Source of the DNA: Halpernia frigidisoli
GTDB taxonomy: Bacteria; Bacteroidota; Bacteroidia; Flavobacteriales; Weeksellaceae
Assembly (NCBI RefSeq): GCF_900113805.1
Contig: NZ_FOQT01000001.1
Location: forward strand, 124,001 to 188,000
Direction: 5' to 3'
Length of the DNA: 64,000 nucleotides
Below, piece by piece: positions 25,535 through 33,830 of this stretch. Numbering within the stretch: the stretch's first letter is position 1; each line of letters begins with the position of its first letter. Below the pieces are notes generated by a model, which saw only the letters and a list, made by a program, of their open reading frames with translations, was not told the origin of the DNA and did not search any database. The position numbers and the translations under genes were made by a program.

Positions 25535-26095
25535 TTAAAGTTTATTTATAAAATCTGCCATTTCTTCTGGATTTAAAACTTCGTCAATTTTGACATGCTC
25601 AAGCGCATATTCAGGCATGTAACTTACCACAGAATTTTTAGGATCCTGAATCACCGTTTTACCTCCGCATTTTTTTATTTTCTTTAAGCCATCACTCCCG
25701 TCACTATTTGCGCCGGAAAGAAGCAAACCTACTAAATTATTACCGAAAACCTCAGCAGCACTTTCGAAAGATATATCTATCGAAGGTCTGGAATAATTGA
25801 CTTTTTCTGACGCATCCAAAGAAAAAGTTTTGTCCATTTCTATAAGAATATGATAGTTTGGTGGCGCAATATAAATTGAACCGTTAACTATTTTTTCCTT
25901 TTCCTCAATTTCTTTAACGTTAAGTTCTGTCTTCGCTGCAAAAAGGTCAATTAAAATACTATCTTTTCCGGATTTACGATGAAGAACAATGATAATGGGG
26001 AAGGAGAGCAAGGGATCAATGTCCGGCAATACTTTTAAAAGTACCTCCAGACTTCCGGCCGAACCGCCAATAATTAAAGCCTCGCAACGTTCCAT
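25535..26095 (-). CDS. CheB-type methylesterase domain protein
   Basis: A 186-residue protein that is only the catalytic half of CheB; the receiver domain of classical CheB is missing. The Ser-His-Asp triad is readable: IIGGSAGS (Ser12), IVLHRKSGKD (His39) and LLSGANSDGSDG (Asp132). IAPPNYHILIE is also a CheB hallmark. CheB removes methyl groups from, or deamidates, chemoreceptors, but no receptor gene is in the window. It starts 1 base after cheR. Confidence 0.93.
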   Translation of the reverse strand: MERCEALIIGGSAGSLEVLLKVLPDIDPLLSFPIIIVLHRKSGKDSILIDLFAAKTELNVKEIEEKEKIVNGSIYIAPPNYHILIEMDKTFSLDASEKVNYSRPSIDISFESAAEVFGNNLVGLLLSGANSDGSDGLKKIKKCGGKTVIQDPKNSVVSYMPEYALEHVKIDEVLNPEEMADFINKL

Positions 26096-26096
26096 A

Positions 26097-26915
26097 TCAA
26101 TTTATCTTTCGCCAGATTTTTGCCGGTTTTATTCTTTCATAATTTTTTGAAACATCTGAAAAATCAAGGGATTCTTTGGTGCCAAGTGCGAGATATCCAA
26201 ATTTGTCAAGACTTCTGGTGAACAACTTAAAAACTTTGGTTTGTAATTCACGGTCGAAATAGATGATCACATTTCGACAAAGGATCAGCTGAAACTCATT
26301 AAAAGAATTATCTGTCACCAAATTATGCGTACTGAATATGATTTTCTCTTTTAAATTATCCTGAAGTTTACCTAAAGAATAATTTGCCGTATAATAATCT
26401 GAAAAATTACTATTTCCGCCGGCTGCGATATAGTTTTCCGTGTAAAGTTTTATTTTACTTAAAGGAATCATTGCCTGAGCCGCATTTTCAAGTACAGCGC
26501 TGTTTATGTCAGTTGCGTAGATCAATGACTTATGAAGCAGATTAAGTTCTTTTAAAAAAATAGCAACCGAATAAGCTTCTTCGCCGGTGCTACAACCTGC
26601 AACCCAGATCCTGATGAAAGGGTAGGTGCCAAGTCTTGGAAGAATATCGGTTTTTAAAGTTCTGTAAAATTCGGGATCACGGAACATTTCTGTCACGTTA
26701 ATGGTAATTTCTTCTAAAAAACGTTTGTAATAACCTGCATCACTGCGAATTTTATACCTAAATTCTGCAAAACTCACGAAACCATCGAGTTCGTAAAGTC
26801 GCACAATTCTTCGCTTTAAAGATGCACGCGAATATCCGGTAAAATCATAGCCATATACTTCCAGAACATCTGAAAGAAGCGTTTCGATATGTTCGTTATT
26901 TTGTTCAGAATTCAC
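26097..26915 (-). CDS. CheR-type protein-glutamate methyltransferase
   Basis: A 272-residue S-adenosylmethionine methyltransferase of the CheR family. The N-terminal helical domain (about 1-75) ends in INVTEMFRDPEFYRTL; the catalytic domain has IRIWVAGCSTGEEAYSVAI (SAM-binding glycine loop), LIYATDINSAVLE and LILCRNVIIYFDRELQTKVF. The beta-subdomain that docks on receptors is present. The start is GTG at 26915, two bases after the upstream REC gene. Together with the cheB-like gene it suggests reversible methylation of an unknown partner. Confidence 0.93.
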   Translation of the reverse strand: MNSEQNNEHIETLLSDVLEVYGYDFTGYSRASLKRRIVRLYELDGFVSFAEFRYKIRSDAGYYKRFLEEITINVTEMFRDPEFYRTLKTDILPRLGTYPFIRIWVAGCSTGEEAYSVAIFLKELNLLHKSLIYATDINSAVLENAAQAMIPLSKIKLYTENYIAAGGNSNFSDYYTANYSLGKLQDNLKEKIIFSTHNLVTDNSFNEFQLILCRNVIIYFDRELQTKVFKLFTRSLDKFGYLALGTKESLDFSDVSKNYERIKPAKIWRKIN

Positions 26916-26917
26916 CT

Positions 26918-27292
26918 TTATTTCATTGCTTGATTAATAAGTTTAATCAGTTCATTTACATCGACAGGTTTTGAAATATAACCATCTGCACCCGCTGCGA
27001 GACACTTTTCGCGATCACCTGACATAGCCTGAGCGGTAATTGAAATTACAGGTATATCTTTCATTTTACTGTCGATTTTCATCTTTTTTATGGCTTCATA
27101 ACCATCCATTTCCGGCATCATCATGTCCATTAAAACGACGCCAATATTTTTATTTTCAGAAACCATTTCAAATCCTTCATTTGCACTCAAAGCGGAAACG
27201 CAGTCGAATTTTTTGGCTTTCAGAACCGCATTTAATGCAAAAATATTTTTACTGTCATCATCAATAATGAGGATCTGTTTTAAATTATCCAT
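26918..27292 (-). CDS. Single-domain response regulator (REC)
   Basis: A second stand-alone receiver of 124 residues. Acidic pocket IIDDDSKN (residues 9-16), phosphorylated Asp56 in VVLMDMMMPEMDGYEAI, SITAQAM for the Thr/Ser position and YISKPVD for the Lys. It is closely similar to the third receiver domain of the hybrid kinase directly upstream (both have LMDMMMPEMDGYE, GDREKC and DYISKPVD-like ends), so it may be a duplicate of it. It starts 10 bases after the kinase. Confidence 0.93.
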   Translation of the reverse strand: MDNLKQILIIDDDSKNIFALNAVLKAKKFDCVSALSANEGFEMVSENKNIGVVLMDMMMPEMDGYEAIKKMKIDSKMKDIPVISITAQAMSGDREKCLAAGADGYISKPVDVNELIKLINQAMK

Positions 27293-27302
27293 TCTTACTT
27301 TT

Positions 27303-30300
27303 TTAAATTTTATCGTATAACCAAACTCTCAGCAATGAAACGAGCTGGTCAATATCCACTGGTTTTGAAATATAATCTGACGCGCCTACTGCGATACATT
27401 TTTCCCTATCGCCCATCATTGCTTTTGCCGTTACTGCAAGAACAGGAAGATTTTTAAATTCCTTAATAGCGCGAATCTCGCGGATGCTTTCATAACCGTC
27501 CATCTCGGGCATCATCATATCCATAAGCACAATGTCCACATTATTTTCAGACTGCATTATCTTAAGTGCTTCTTTACCATCCAGCGCCGGAATCACTTTC
27601 ATTCCCTGTATTTCCAGGGCTTTTGTGAGTGAGAAAATATTCCTTACATCGTCATCTGCAATAAGAACTGTTTTGTTTTTCAATATATTTCTCATTTCTG
27701 AAAGATTATCAATTCCAGATCTTGTTTCTATATTTTTTTTACTTTTTTCTTCTACTAAATGAAGGAATAGTCCAGCTTCATCTAAAATTCTTTGGTACGA
27801 ATAAGCAGTTTTTACTACAATAGAATCAGCATATTTTTTGATCCGGTTTTCTTCACCCTGAGAAAGATTTTTCCCTGTGAAAACAATGATCGGCAGATTT
27901 TCAAGGCCTTTATTTTGTTTAATGGTTTCCAGTGTTTCGTAGGCATTTTTATCCGGAACTCCCATATCCAGAATGACGATATCTATTTCTCTGCTGTGTA
28001 AAGAATCTATACTTTGCTCCACGTTATCCGCAATATTTGTGCTGATATTATTGGCGCTTAGAAAGTAACTTAGCGCTTTGGCGTGTTGTTTATTTTCTTC
28101 TACAATAAGTACTTTTTTTGGAGAACGTTTTAAGGCATTCTCTATTTTATCAAAAACATCCTGCATTTGTTCTAAAGCAAAAGGTTTGTTAATGAAATCT
28201 ACCGCACCTTTTAGCAGACTTTCCTGTTTAAATTTCATGGAAGACATGATGTGAACGGGAATTGGTTTTGTCTTTGGGTCAGATTTTAAAGCTTCCATTA
28301 CCTGCCATCCGTCCATTATTGGAAGTTGAATATCAAGTAAAATAGCAAGCGGTTTAAAATTTTGAGCCAACTCAATACCGTGATCGCCGCGAACGGCGCA
28401 AATGACCTTATAATTTTTACTTCGGGAAAAATCTGCTAAAATTTTTGCAAAAGGCGTGTCGTCTTCGATGATCAGGATCACTTTATCTCCCGGAATTATA
28501 TTGTCGCGGTCGTCAGGTATTGGTTGTGGAATTTTATTAGCAATAAACCGGTCTGGCTGAGTTTCGATTTCTTCCGAAAAGTAAACCGGTTTTTTTTCTT
28601 CTTTTTCCAAAGGAATTATTACCGCGTGTTCTTTATTTACAGGTATTTCTAAAATGAACTCGCTACCTTTTCCTTCGGTGCTTGCAAGATCGATTTTCCC
28701 ACCAAGCAATCTGGCAAGTTCGCGGCTGATCGAAAGACCGAGCCCTGTTCCGCCATATTTACGTTGTGTAGATCCATCAGCCTGTTGGAATGCTTCAAAA
28801 ACGAGACGCAATTTGTCTTTTGGAATTCCTATTCCGGTATCGCTTACTTTAAAATTTATCTTTTCCTTGTTTTCATCACAGAAAACAGTCATTTTAATGA
28901 TTCCCTCGGAAGTGAATTTTATAGCATTTGAAAGAAGATTTTTTAAAATTTGCTCCAGTCTGAGTTTGTCTGTATGGATGATTTCTGCAGCTTCCGGCTC
29001 TATTTCAATGATCAGCTCCAGTTTTTTATTTTCAGCTTGTGGTTTAAAAAGCATCTGCATATCTGTGGTGACATCTTTTACCAAAACATCATCAATTAAC
29101 AGCGTCATTTTTCCGGATTCTATTTTTGAAAGATCCAGAATTTCATCAATTAAAGTAAGCAATCCCTGACCGGAACTTTGCATCACTTCGCCATATTCTT
29201 TATACTGTTCTTCCAGATCTTCACTTTCTGTCATCAGTTTTGAAAGCAGCAAAATAGAATTGAGTGGCGTTCTAAGTTCATGTGACATATTCGCCAAAAA
29301 TTCAGATTTGTACTTGGTGCTTTGTTCAAGTTCGTTGGCTTTTCTTTGAATATCAATATTACGCTCTTCAATTAAAAGATTTTTTTCTTCCAGTAAACCT
29401 GTTCTTTCCTCCAGCTCCTGATTACTTTCCAGCAATTCTTCCTGCTGTACTCTAAGTTCTTCTTCTGAAGCTAAAAGTTTTTGTCCTTGTGCTTCAAGTT
29501 CGGAATTTATATTTTCAAGCTCCGAATGTTGTGCCTGAAGTTCTTCAGATTGCGCCTGTGTTTCTTCTAAAAGTTCCTGCATTTTTAGACGGCTTTGTGC
29601 GGAATAATAGGCAAGACCAATATTGCCTGCTACCGCACTTAAAAATTCTTTTTGCAGTGAGGTAAAATTAACGGTAGAACCCAATTCTATTACGCCCAGG
29701 GGAATATTATATCTAGATATAGGAAATGCAATAATGTTGATGGGCTTCGTATTTCCTGTTGAATAACTGATGGTATAACTTTCCTCTGAAATATGATCAA
29801 CAACAATTTCTTGATTGGTGCGAAAAGCTTCACCCGCGATTCCTTCACCAATTTTAAGTCTTTTTTTAATTCCACTTTCGTCTAAAGCATAGCTTCCCGC
29901 TAAATGAAGATGTGTGTCTTCTTTCAAAATGAAAAGTGTTGCAAGCTGACTTTTGGTATGAAATGCGAGGGTTTTAAGAATAACAGCTGATAGAGCATCT
30001 ATATTTTTATCACCCACCATGAGATCATTTAATTCTGAAAGAGAGGTGCTTAGCCATTTTTTATCCGCCAAAGAACTAAATGAAGTCTGCAGCGATTCTG
30101 CCATATTGTGAAGCGCTTCCGCAGCATTTCCTAAATTATTTTTTATATTTTTATCTAAGATAATATTATAATCACCACTTGAGATCTGCGAGGCAACTTT
30201 TTCAATTGCTGCAAGCCGCTCTCCGGTTTCGTGGTTTTTCTCTTCCAGTTCGCTGGTCAATTTATTTTTTTCATTGAAATCCTGAGCAACTTTCTGGAAA

Positions 30301-30884
30301 AAAAACAGCGTAATAACAATAGCCAAAAAAGAAGAAAGAATAATGAGATATGGCGTGTAAGACGCAAATTTATCCATACTTTCTGTACGGGTTCTGAGCA
30401 AAACTTGTTCTTCGTTTTGCATTTTAGCAACAATACTGCGGGTTTCATCCATGTATTTTTTGCCGCTTAGCAGCTCTTCAGTTGTTACCTGATTATTTTT
30501 GAATTTCGAATCTAAATTCTGATCAAGTATCTCCATTCTTTTTGTGATGGTGATCTGTAGTTTTTCAAGATTTTTTGCCTGACTGTCAGTGTCAGTAATT
30601 TCTGAAGAAAGTGCATCAAAAATATTTGCAAGTTTATCTTTCGCATTTCTGTAAGGTTCCAAAAACCTTGTGTCATTTGTCAACAAATAACCGCGTTGAC
30701 CCGTCTCTGCATCTTTTATTAATGAAAAAACATTATCAAGATCTTTAATGATCTTATTACTGCTTTTTACCATCGTAGAGATTCCGATAAGATTTTTTAT
30801 ACTGTTATAGGAAGCGATTGAACTTATTAGCAATAAAACCAATGATAAACCCAATCCAAAAAATAAATTTCTTTTAAAAGTCAT
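27303..30884 (-). CDS. Hybrid sensor histidine kinase (CHASE3-HAMP-GAF-HisKA-HATPase-3xREC)
   Basis: 1193 residues. Order: helix 7-29; CHASE3-like sensor (about 35-170, with DAETGQRGYLLTND at 58-71); second helix (179-197); HAMP (198-260); GAF (290-430); long coiled coil rich in Glu/Gln (435-525); HisKA with SHELRTP (His535); HATPase with N653, DTGIGIPKD (682) and GGTGLGLSI (711-719); then three receivers with Asp851, Asp973 and Asp1122. The periplasmic CHASE3 and cytosolic GAF give two possible inputs. The three receivers suggest a multistep relay ending on stand-alone REC proteins or on CheB/CheR. Starts 5 bases after the REC-kinase gene. Confidence 0.95.
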   Translation of the reverse strand: MTFKRNLFFGLGLSLVLLLISSIASYNSIKNLIGISTMVKSSNKIIKDLDNVFSLIKDAETGQRGYLLTNDTRFLEPYRNAKDKLANIFDALSSEITDTDSQAKNLEKLQITITKRMEILDQNLDSKFKNNQVTTEELLSGKKYMDETRSIVAKMQNEEQVLLRTRTESMDKFASYTPYLIILSSFLAIVITLFFFQKVAQDFNEKNKLTSELEEKNHETGERLAAIEKVASQISSGDYNIILDKNIKNNLGNAAEALHNMAESLQTSFSSLADKKWLSTSLSELNDLMVGDKNIDALSAVILKTLAFHTKSQLATLFILKEDTHLHLAGSYALDESGIKKRLKIGEGIAGEAFRTNQEIVVDHISEESYTISYSTGNTKPINIIAFPISRYNIPLGVIELGSTVNFTSLQKEFLSAVAGNIGLAYYSAQSRLKMQELLEETQAQSEELQAQHSELENINSELEAQGQKLLASEEELRVQQEELLESNQELEERTGLLEEKNLLIEERNIDIQRKANELEQSTKYKSEFLANMSHELRTPLNSILLLSKLMTESEDLEEQYKEYGEVMQSSGQGLLTLIDEILDLSKIESGKMTLLIDDVLVKDVTTDMQMLFKPQAENKKLELIIEIEPEAAEIIHTDKLRLEQILKNLLSNAIKFTSEGIIKMTVFCDENKEKINFKVSDTGIGIPKDKLRLVFEAFQQADGSTQRKYGGTGLGLSISRELARLLGGKIDLASTEGKGSEFILEIPVNKEHAVIIPLEKEEKKPVYFSEEIETQPDRFIANKIPQPIPDDRDNIIPGDKVILIIEDDTPFAKILADFSRSKNYKVICAVRGDHGIELAQNFKPLAILLDIQLPIMDGWQVMEALKSDPKTKPIPVHIMSSMKFKQESLLKGAVDFINKPFALEQMQDVFDKIENALKRSPKKVLIVEENKQHAKALSYFLSANNISTNIADNVEQSIDSLHSREIDIVILDMGVPDKNAYETLETIKQNKGLENLPIIVFTGKNLSQGEENRIKKYADSIVVKTAYSYQRILDEAGLFLHLVEEKSKKNIETRSGIDNLSEMRNILKNKTVLIADDDVRNIFSLTKALEIQGMKVIPALDGKEALKIMQSENNVDIVLMDMMMPEMDGYESIREIRAIKEFKNLPVLAVTAKAMMGDREKCIAVGASDYISKPVDIDQLVSLLRVWLYDKI

Positions 30885-30889
30885 AATTG

Positions 30890-32014
30890 TTAATTTTCTA
30901 CCTTTTCAGGATGTAATGGTATTTGGAAATAAAATTCAGAACCTTCATGCAGTTTGCTGTTCACGCCTAATTTTCCTAAATGGCGGTCAATGATTTCCTG
31001 GCAAATATATAAACCGATTCCTAAACCCTGGAAACGTGAAGAGGTTTCCTCAATGCGGTAAAATTTTTCAAAGATTTTCTGGCGATGTTCCTCAGTCATG
31101 CCAATTCCATAATCCTGTACAGAAAAGTAGATCTCATTTCCACGGACTTCTGAGTTTATTACTATTTCAGCGGTTTCTGGTGCATATTTTATGGCATTAG
31201 AAATAAAATTAATAATGACCTGTTCCAGCCGCATTTCGTCACCATAAACATCTTCGTTTATTTTATTTTTTTTAATAATTTTTACGCCAGGATTAGCCTG
31301 TTGCATCGGCTCTATGATTTGATCTATCAACTGATCAAACGAAAAATATTTTTTATTGAATTGTAGTTTACCGCTTTCGATTTTAGAAATATCAAGAAGG
31401 TCTGCAATAAGCAGATTTAATTTTTCAACCTGATTTTGTACTTTGTGTAAACGGTTCTTTACAACATCCATATTATTAGTATCTAAACTTCTTTCTAAAA
31501 GTTGAATATAGCCTTTGATCGTTGTCATTGGCGTTTTCAGTTCGTGACTTGCCACACTGATAAATTCATCTTTTTTCTGCTCAGCCTCTTTCCGGAATTC
31601 AATTTCTTTTCGCAGCTCGATCTGCATTTCATGAAGCGCACGACTTTGTTCATAGATTCTGTAAAAAGTTTTTACCTTCAAAAGAAGAATATTCATATCA
31701 ACAGGCTTGCTGATGTAATCTAAACCGCCGGAAGAATAACTTCGTGTAATAAGATTTACGTTTGCACTGGCAGCTGACAAAAAAATAATGGCAGTTTCCT
31801 TCGCTTTGCTGTAACCAGTGATTGCTTCTGCAACTTCAAAACCATCCATTCCGGGCATTTGAACATCCAGAATAATAAGCACGTAAGATTTTTTAAGTAT
31901 TTTCCTTAATGCTTCTTCGCCGGACAAAGCAGTATCAACTTCAAAACCATTTTTCTCCAGTACTTTTTTTAAAGAGATAATATTTTCCGGAGAATCATCA
32001 ACAATTAAGATCAT
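30890..32014 (-). CDS. REC-HisKA-HATPase hybrid kinase (receiver at the N-terminus)
   Basis: A 374-residue soluble kinase. N-terminal receiver with Asp50 in VLIILDVQMPGMDGFEV and Lys in YISKPVDMN; short coiled linker (120-148); HisKA with SHELKTPMTTIKGY (His157); HATPase with INFISNAIKYAPE, DYGIGMTEEH and LGIGLYICQEI. Having a receiver before the kinase suggests its activity is set by phosphorylation from another kinase, so it may act below or beside the large CHASE3 hybrid kinase. It is the first gene of the six-gene cluster. Confidence 0.93.
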   Translation of the reverse strand: MILIVDDSPENIISLKKVLEKNGFEVDTALSGEEALRKILKKSYVLIILDVQMPGMDGFEVAEAITGYSKAKETAIIFLSAASANVNLITRSYSSGGLDYISKPVDMNILLLKVKTFYRIYEQSRALHEMQIELRKEIEFRKEAEQKKDEFISVASHELKTPMTTIKGYIQLLERSLDTNNMDVVKNRLHKVQNQVEKLNLLIADLLDISKIESGKLQFNKKYFSFDQLIDQIIEPMQQANPGVKIIKKNKINEDVYGDEMRLEQVIINFISNAIKYAPETAEIVINSEVRGNEIYFSVQDYGIGMTEEHRQKIFEKFYRIEETSSRFQGLGIGLYICQEIIDRHLGKLGVNSKLHEGSEFYFQIPLHPEKVEN

Positions 32015-32053
32015 TTTAAAAAAGTAAGGTATAATTTAAATAAAAAAACTTCC

Positions 32054-32061
32054 CAAAGATA
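32054..32061 (-). promoter_or_regulatory. Candidate -7 box of the signalling cluster
   Basis: TATCTTTG on the minus strand, a TANNTTTG match 40 bases before the first gene of the cluster (ATG at 32014). No full -33 TTTG at 19 bases. Confidence 0.4.
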
Positions 32062-32196
32062 ATATTTTTGCGCCATGAAACCACAATGAAATTAACAAAG
32101 GAAGGTTCAAAATTTAATAGTATTATTAACATTCTAACAATAAACATTTTAATTAGTTCAATTATTGAAATTCAGTTTAATTTTACTTTAAAAATA

Positions 32197-32230
32197 AAAA
32201 ATCCCCAAACAATAAAGTTTGAGGATTTTT
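32197..32230 (-). terminator. Rho-independent terminator after tRNA-Ser
   Basis: AAAAATCCCCAAAC / GTTTGAGGATTTTT hairpin (one mismatch, loop of 6) directly after the tRNA 3' end on the minus strand, followed by TTTTATTTTT. Confidence 0.75.
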
Positions 32231-32231
32231 G

Positions 32232-32316
32232 CGGAGAGCTAGGGATTCGAACCCCAGGACCTGTTACAGTCAATAGTTTTCAAGACTATCGCAATCGACC
32301 ACTCTGCCAGCTCTCC
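32232..32316 (-). tRNA. tRNA-Ser (UGA)
   Basis: 85 bases on the minus strand. Acceptor GGAGAGC pairs with GCTCTCC, discriminator G, anticodon loop CTTGAAA with anticodon TGA, and a long variable arm typical of class II tRNAs. T loop GTTCGAATC is standard. CCA is not encoded. Confidence 0.96.
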
Positions 32317-32343
32317 ATAAAAACGTTTCCGTTTTCAGTGGTG

Positions 32344-32374
32344 CAAATATAAAATTATTTTATATTCCCACAAA
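32344..32374 (-). promoter_or_regulatory. Bacteroidota promoter of tRNA-Ser
   Basis: On the minus strand TTTG, exactly 19 bases, then TATATTTG. A full match to the TTTG-N19-TANNTTTG consensus about 28 bases before the tRNA. Confidence 0.8.
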
Positions 32375-32407
32375 ATTATTTTTATAAAATTTTGAACCGA
32401 TTTTAAT

Positions 32408-32779
32408 TTAATTTTTAATCATTTGAAAGCCAGCAAATACCGCAAATAAACCAATAATCACGCTGCTCAAAATGTAAAAAATCAAAGTATAATAATTCCC
32501 ATTTTGCCAAAGCGAATAATTCTCCGCAGAAAAAGTGGAAAATGTCGTGAAACCGCCACAAAATCCTGTTATTAAAAGAAATTTTAAATAATTATCAACT
32601 TTTAAAAAATAAGCGGAAAGTAAACCAATCAAAAAACAACCAATAATATTAACGGTAAAAGTCCCCAACGGAAATGCTTTGATATTTAATAATTTTTCAG
32701 TGTAGTTGGAAACTAGAAAACGCAAAACGCTACCCAACCCACCACCTAAAAAAACATAAATAATTGCCCGAAATTCCAT
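32408..32779 (-). CDS. crcB: Fluoride ion exporter CrcB/Fluc
   Basis: A 123-residue four-helix membrane protein that forms dual-topology dimers and exports fluoride. GGGLGSVLRFLVSNY near the N-terminus, GTFTVNIIGCFLIGLLSAY with the pore Asn, and ITGFCGGFTTFSTFSAENY with the Phe-box and central Thr-Thr-Phe-Ser are all present. It starts 12 bases after the trxB stop and is probably co-transcribed; there is no room for a fluoride riboswitch. Confidence 0.95.
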   Translation of the reverse strand: MEFRAIIYVFLGGGLGSVLRFLVSNYTEKLLNIKAFPLGTFTVNIIGCFLIGLLSAYFLKVDNYLKFLLITGFCGGFTTFSTFSAENYSLWQNGNYYTLIFYILSSVIIGLFAVFAGFQMIKN

Positions 32780-32791
32780 CAGAATTCTTTT

Positions 32792-33730
32792 TTATTTCAA
32801 CTCACCTAAATATTTTTCAGCGTCCATGGCTGCCATACAACCACTTCCAGCCGCTGTTATCGCCTGTCTGTAAAGATGATCCTGAACATCCCCTGCAGCA
32901 AAAACACCATGAAGATTGGTCTTCGTAGATTTTGCGTCGGTGATGATGTAGCCGTTTTCATCTAAATTGATCTGATCTTTAAAAACGGAGGTATTTGGTG
33001 TATGACCAATTGCAATAAAAATCCCGTGAACGTCAATTTTAGAAATTTCCTGCGTTTGGTTATTGATAACAACACCTCTTTCTACCAAACCATTTTCACC
33101 TTCAATCCCAATCAATTCGTGGAAATATTTTACTTCAATATTTGGTGTATTTGCCACTCTGTTTTCCATTGCTTTTGACGCTTTGAAATGGTCTTTTCTG
33201 ACCAACATTGTAACTTTGCTGCAAATATTTGAAAGATAAGTCGCTTCTTCTGCCGCCGTATCACCGCCGCCAACAACGATCACATCTTTTCCTTTGTAGA
33301 AAAATCCGTCGCAAGTTGCACAGGCAGAAACACCGCCGCCCATATATTTTTTCTCATCATCTAAACCCAAATATCTCGCCGTTGCGCCAGTTGAAATAAT
33401 TACCGTTTTTGCCGCTAATTCTTTATTTCCTGCCCAAAGCTTGTGAATTCCACCCATTTCTGTAGAAAATTCAGTCTTTGTGATCATTTCGTAATGCACT
33501 TTTGTTTCAAATCTTTCGGCTTGTTTTTGCAGATCCATCATCATCTCCGGACCGGTAATTCCTTGCGGATAACCTGGAAAATTGTCAACTTCAGTCGTTG
33601 TTGTCAATTGTCCGCCTGGCTCTAAACCGGTGTAAAGTTCAGGTTTTAGGTCTGCTCTTGCTGCATAAATTGCGGCAGTAAATCCAGATGGACCAGAACC
33701 GACAATAATGCAATCTAATATATTTTCCAT
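32792..33730 (-). CDS. trxB: Thioredoxin-disulfide reductase
   Basis: NADPH-dependent flavoprotein of 312 residues that reduces thioredoxin. FAD motif VGSGPSGFTAAIYAA (10-24), NADPH motif VVGGGDTAAEEATYL (about 152-166), redox pair Cys137-Cys140 in ACATCDGFF, and GVFAAGDVQDHLYRQAITAA near the C-terminus for the flavin. The thioredoxin-like proteins at 55718 and 56364 are possible but unproven clients. Confidence 0.97.
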   Translation of the reverse strand: MENILDCIIVGSGPSGFTAAIYAARADLKPELYTGLEPGGQLTTTTEVDNFPGYPQGITGPEMMMDLQKQAERFETKVHYEMITKTEFSTEMGGIHKLWAGNKELAAKTVIISTGATARYLGLDDEKKYMGGGVSACATCDGFFYKGKDVIVVGGGDTAAEEATYLSNICSKVTMLVRKDHFKASKAMENRVANTPNIEVKYFHELIGIEGENGLVERGVVINNQTQEISKIDVHGIFIAIGHTPNTSVFKDQINLDENGYIITDAKSTKTNLHGVFAAGDVQDHLYRQAITAAGSGCMAAMDAEKYLGELK

Positions 33731-33830
33731 ATTTTAATTTTAATTTTTTAGAAGTACAAAATTCGTTTTAATATTTTTGTTTGAAGACAAAAGTCAATAT
33801 GATTTTTAAATCGTAATAATATGATAAATT

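Noticed and set aside
28654-29169. 171-codon open frame on the plus strand
   Set aside because: It is antisense to the HATPase part of the hybrid kinase, whose protein motifs are intact; the frame is a by-product of codon bias.
32780-32791. Fluoride riboswitch before crcB
   Set aside because: Only 12 bases separate trxB and crcB; there is no space.
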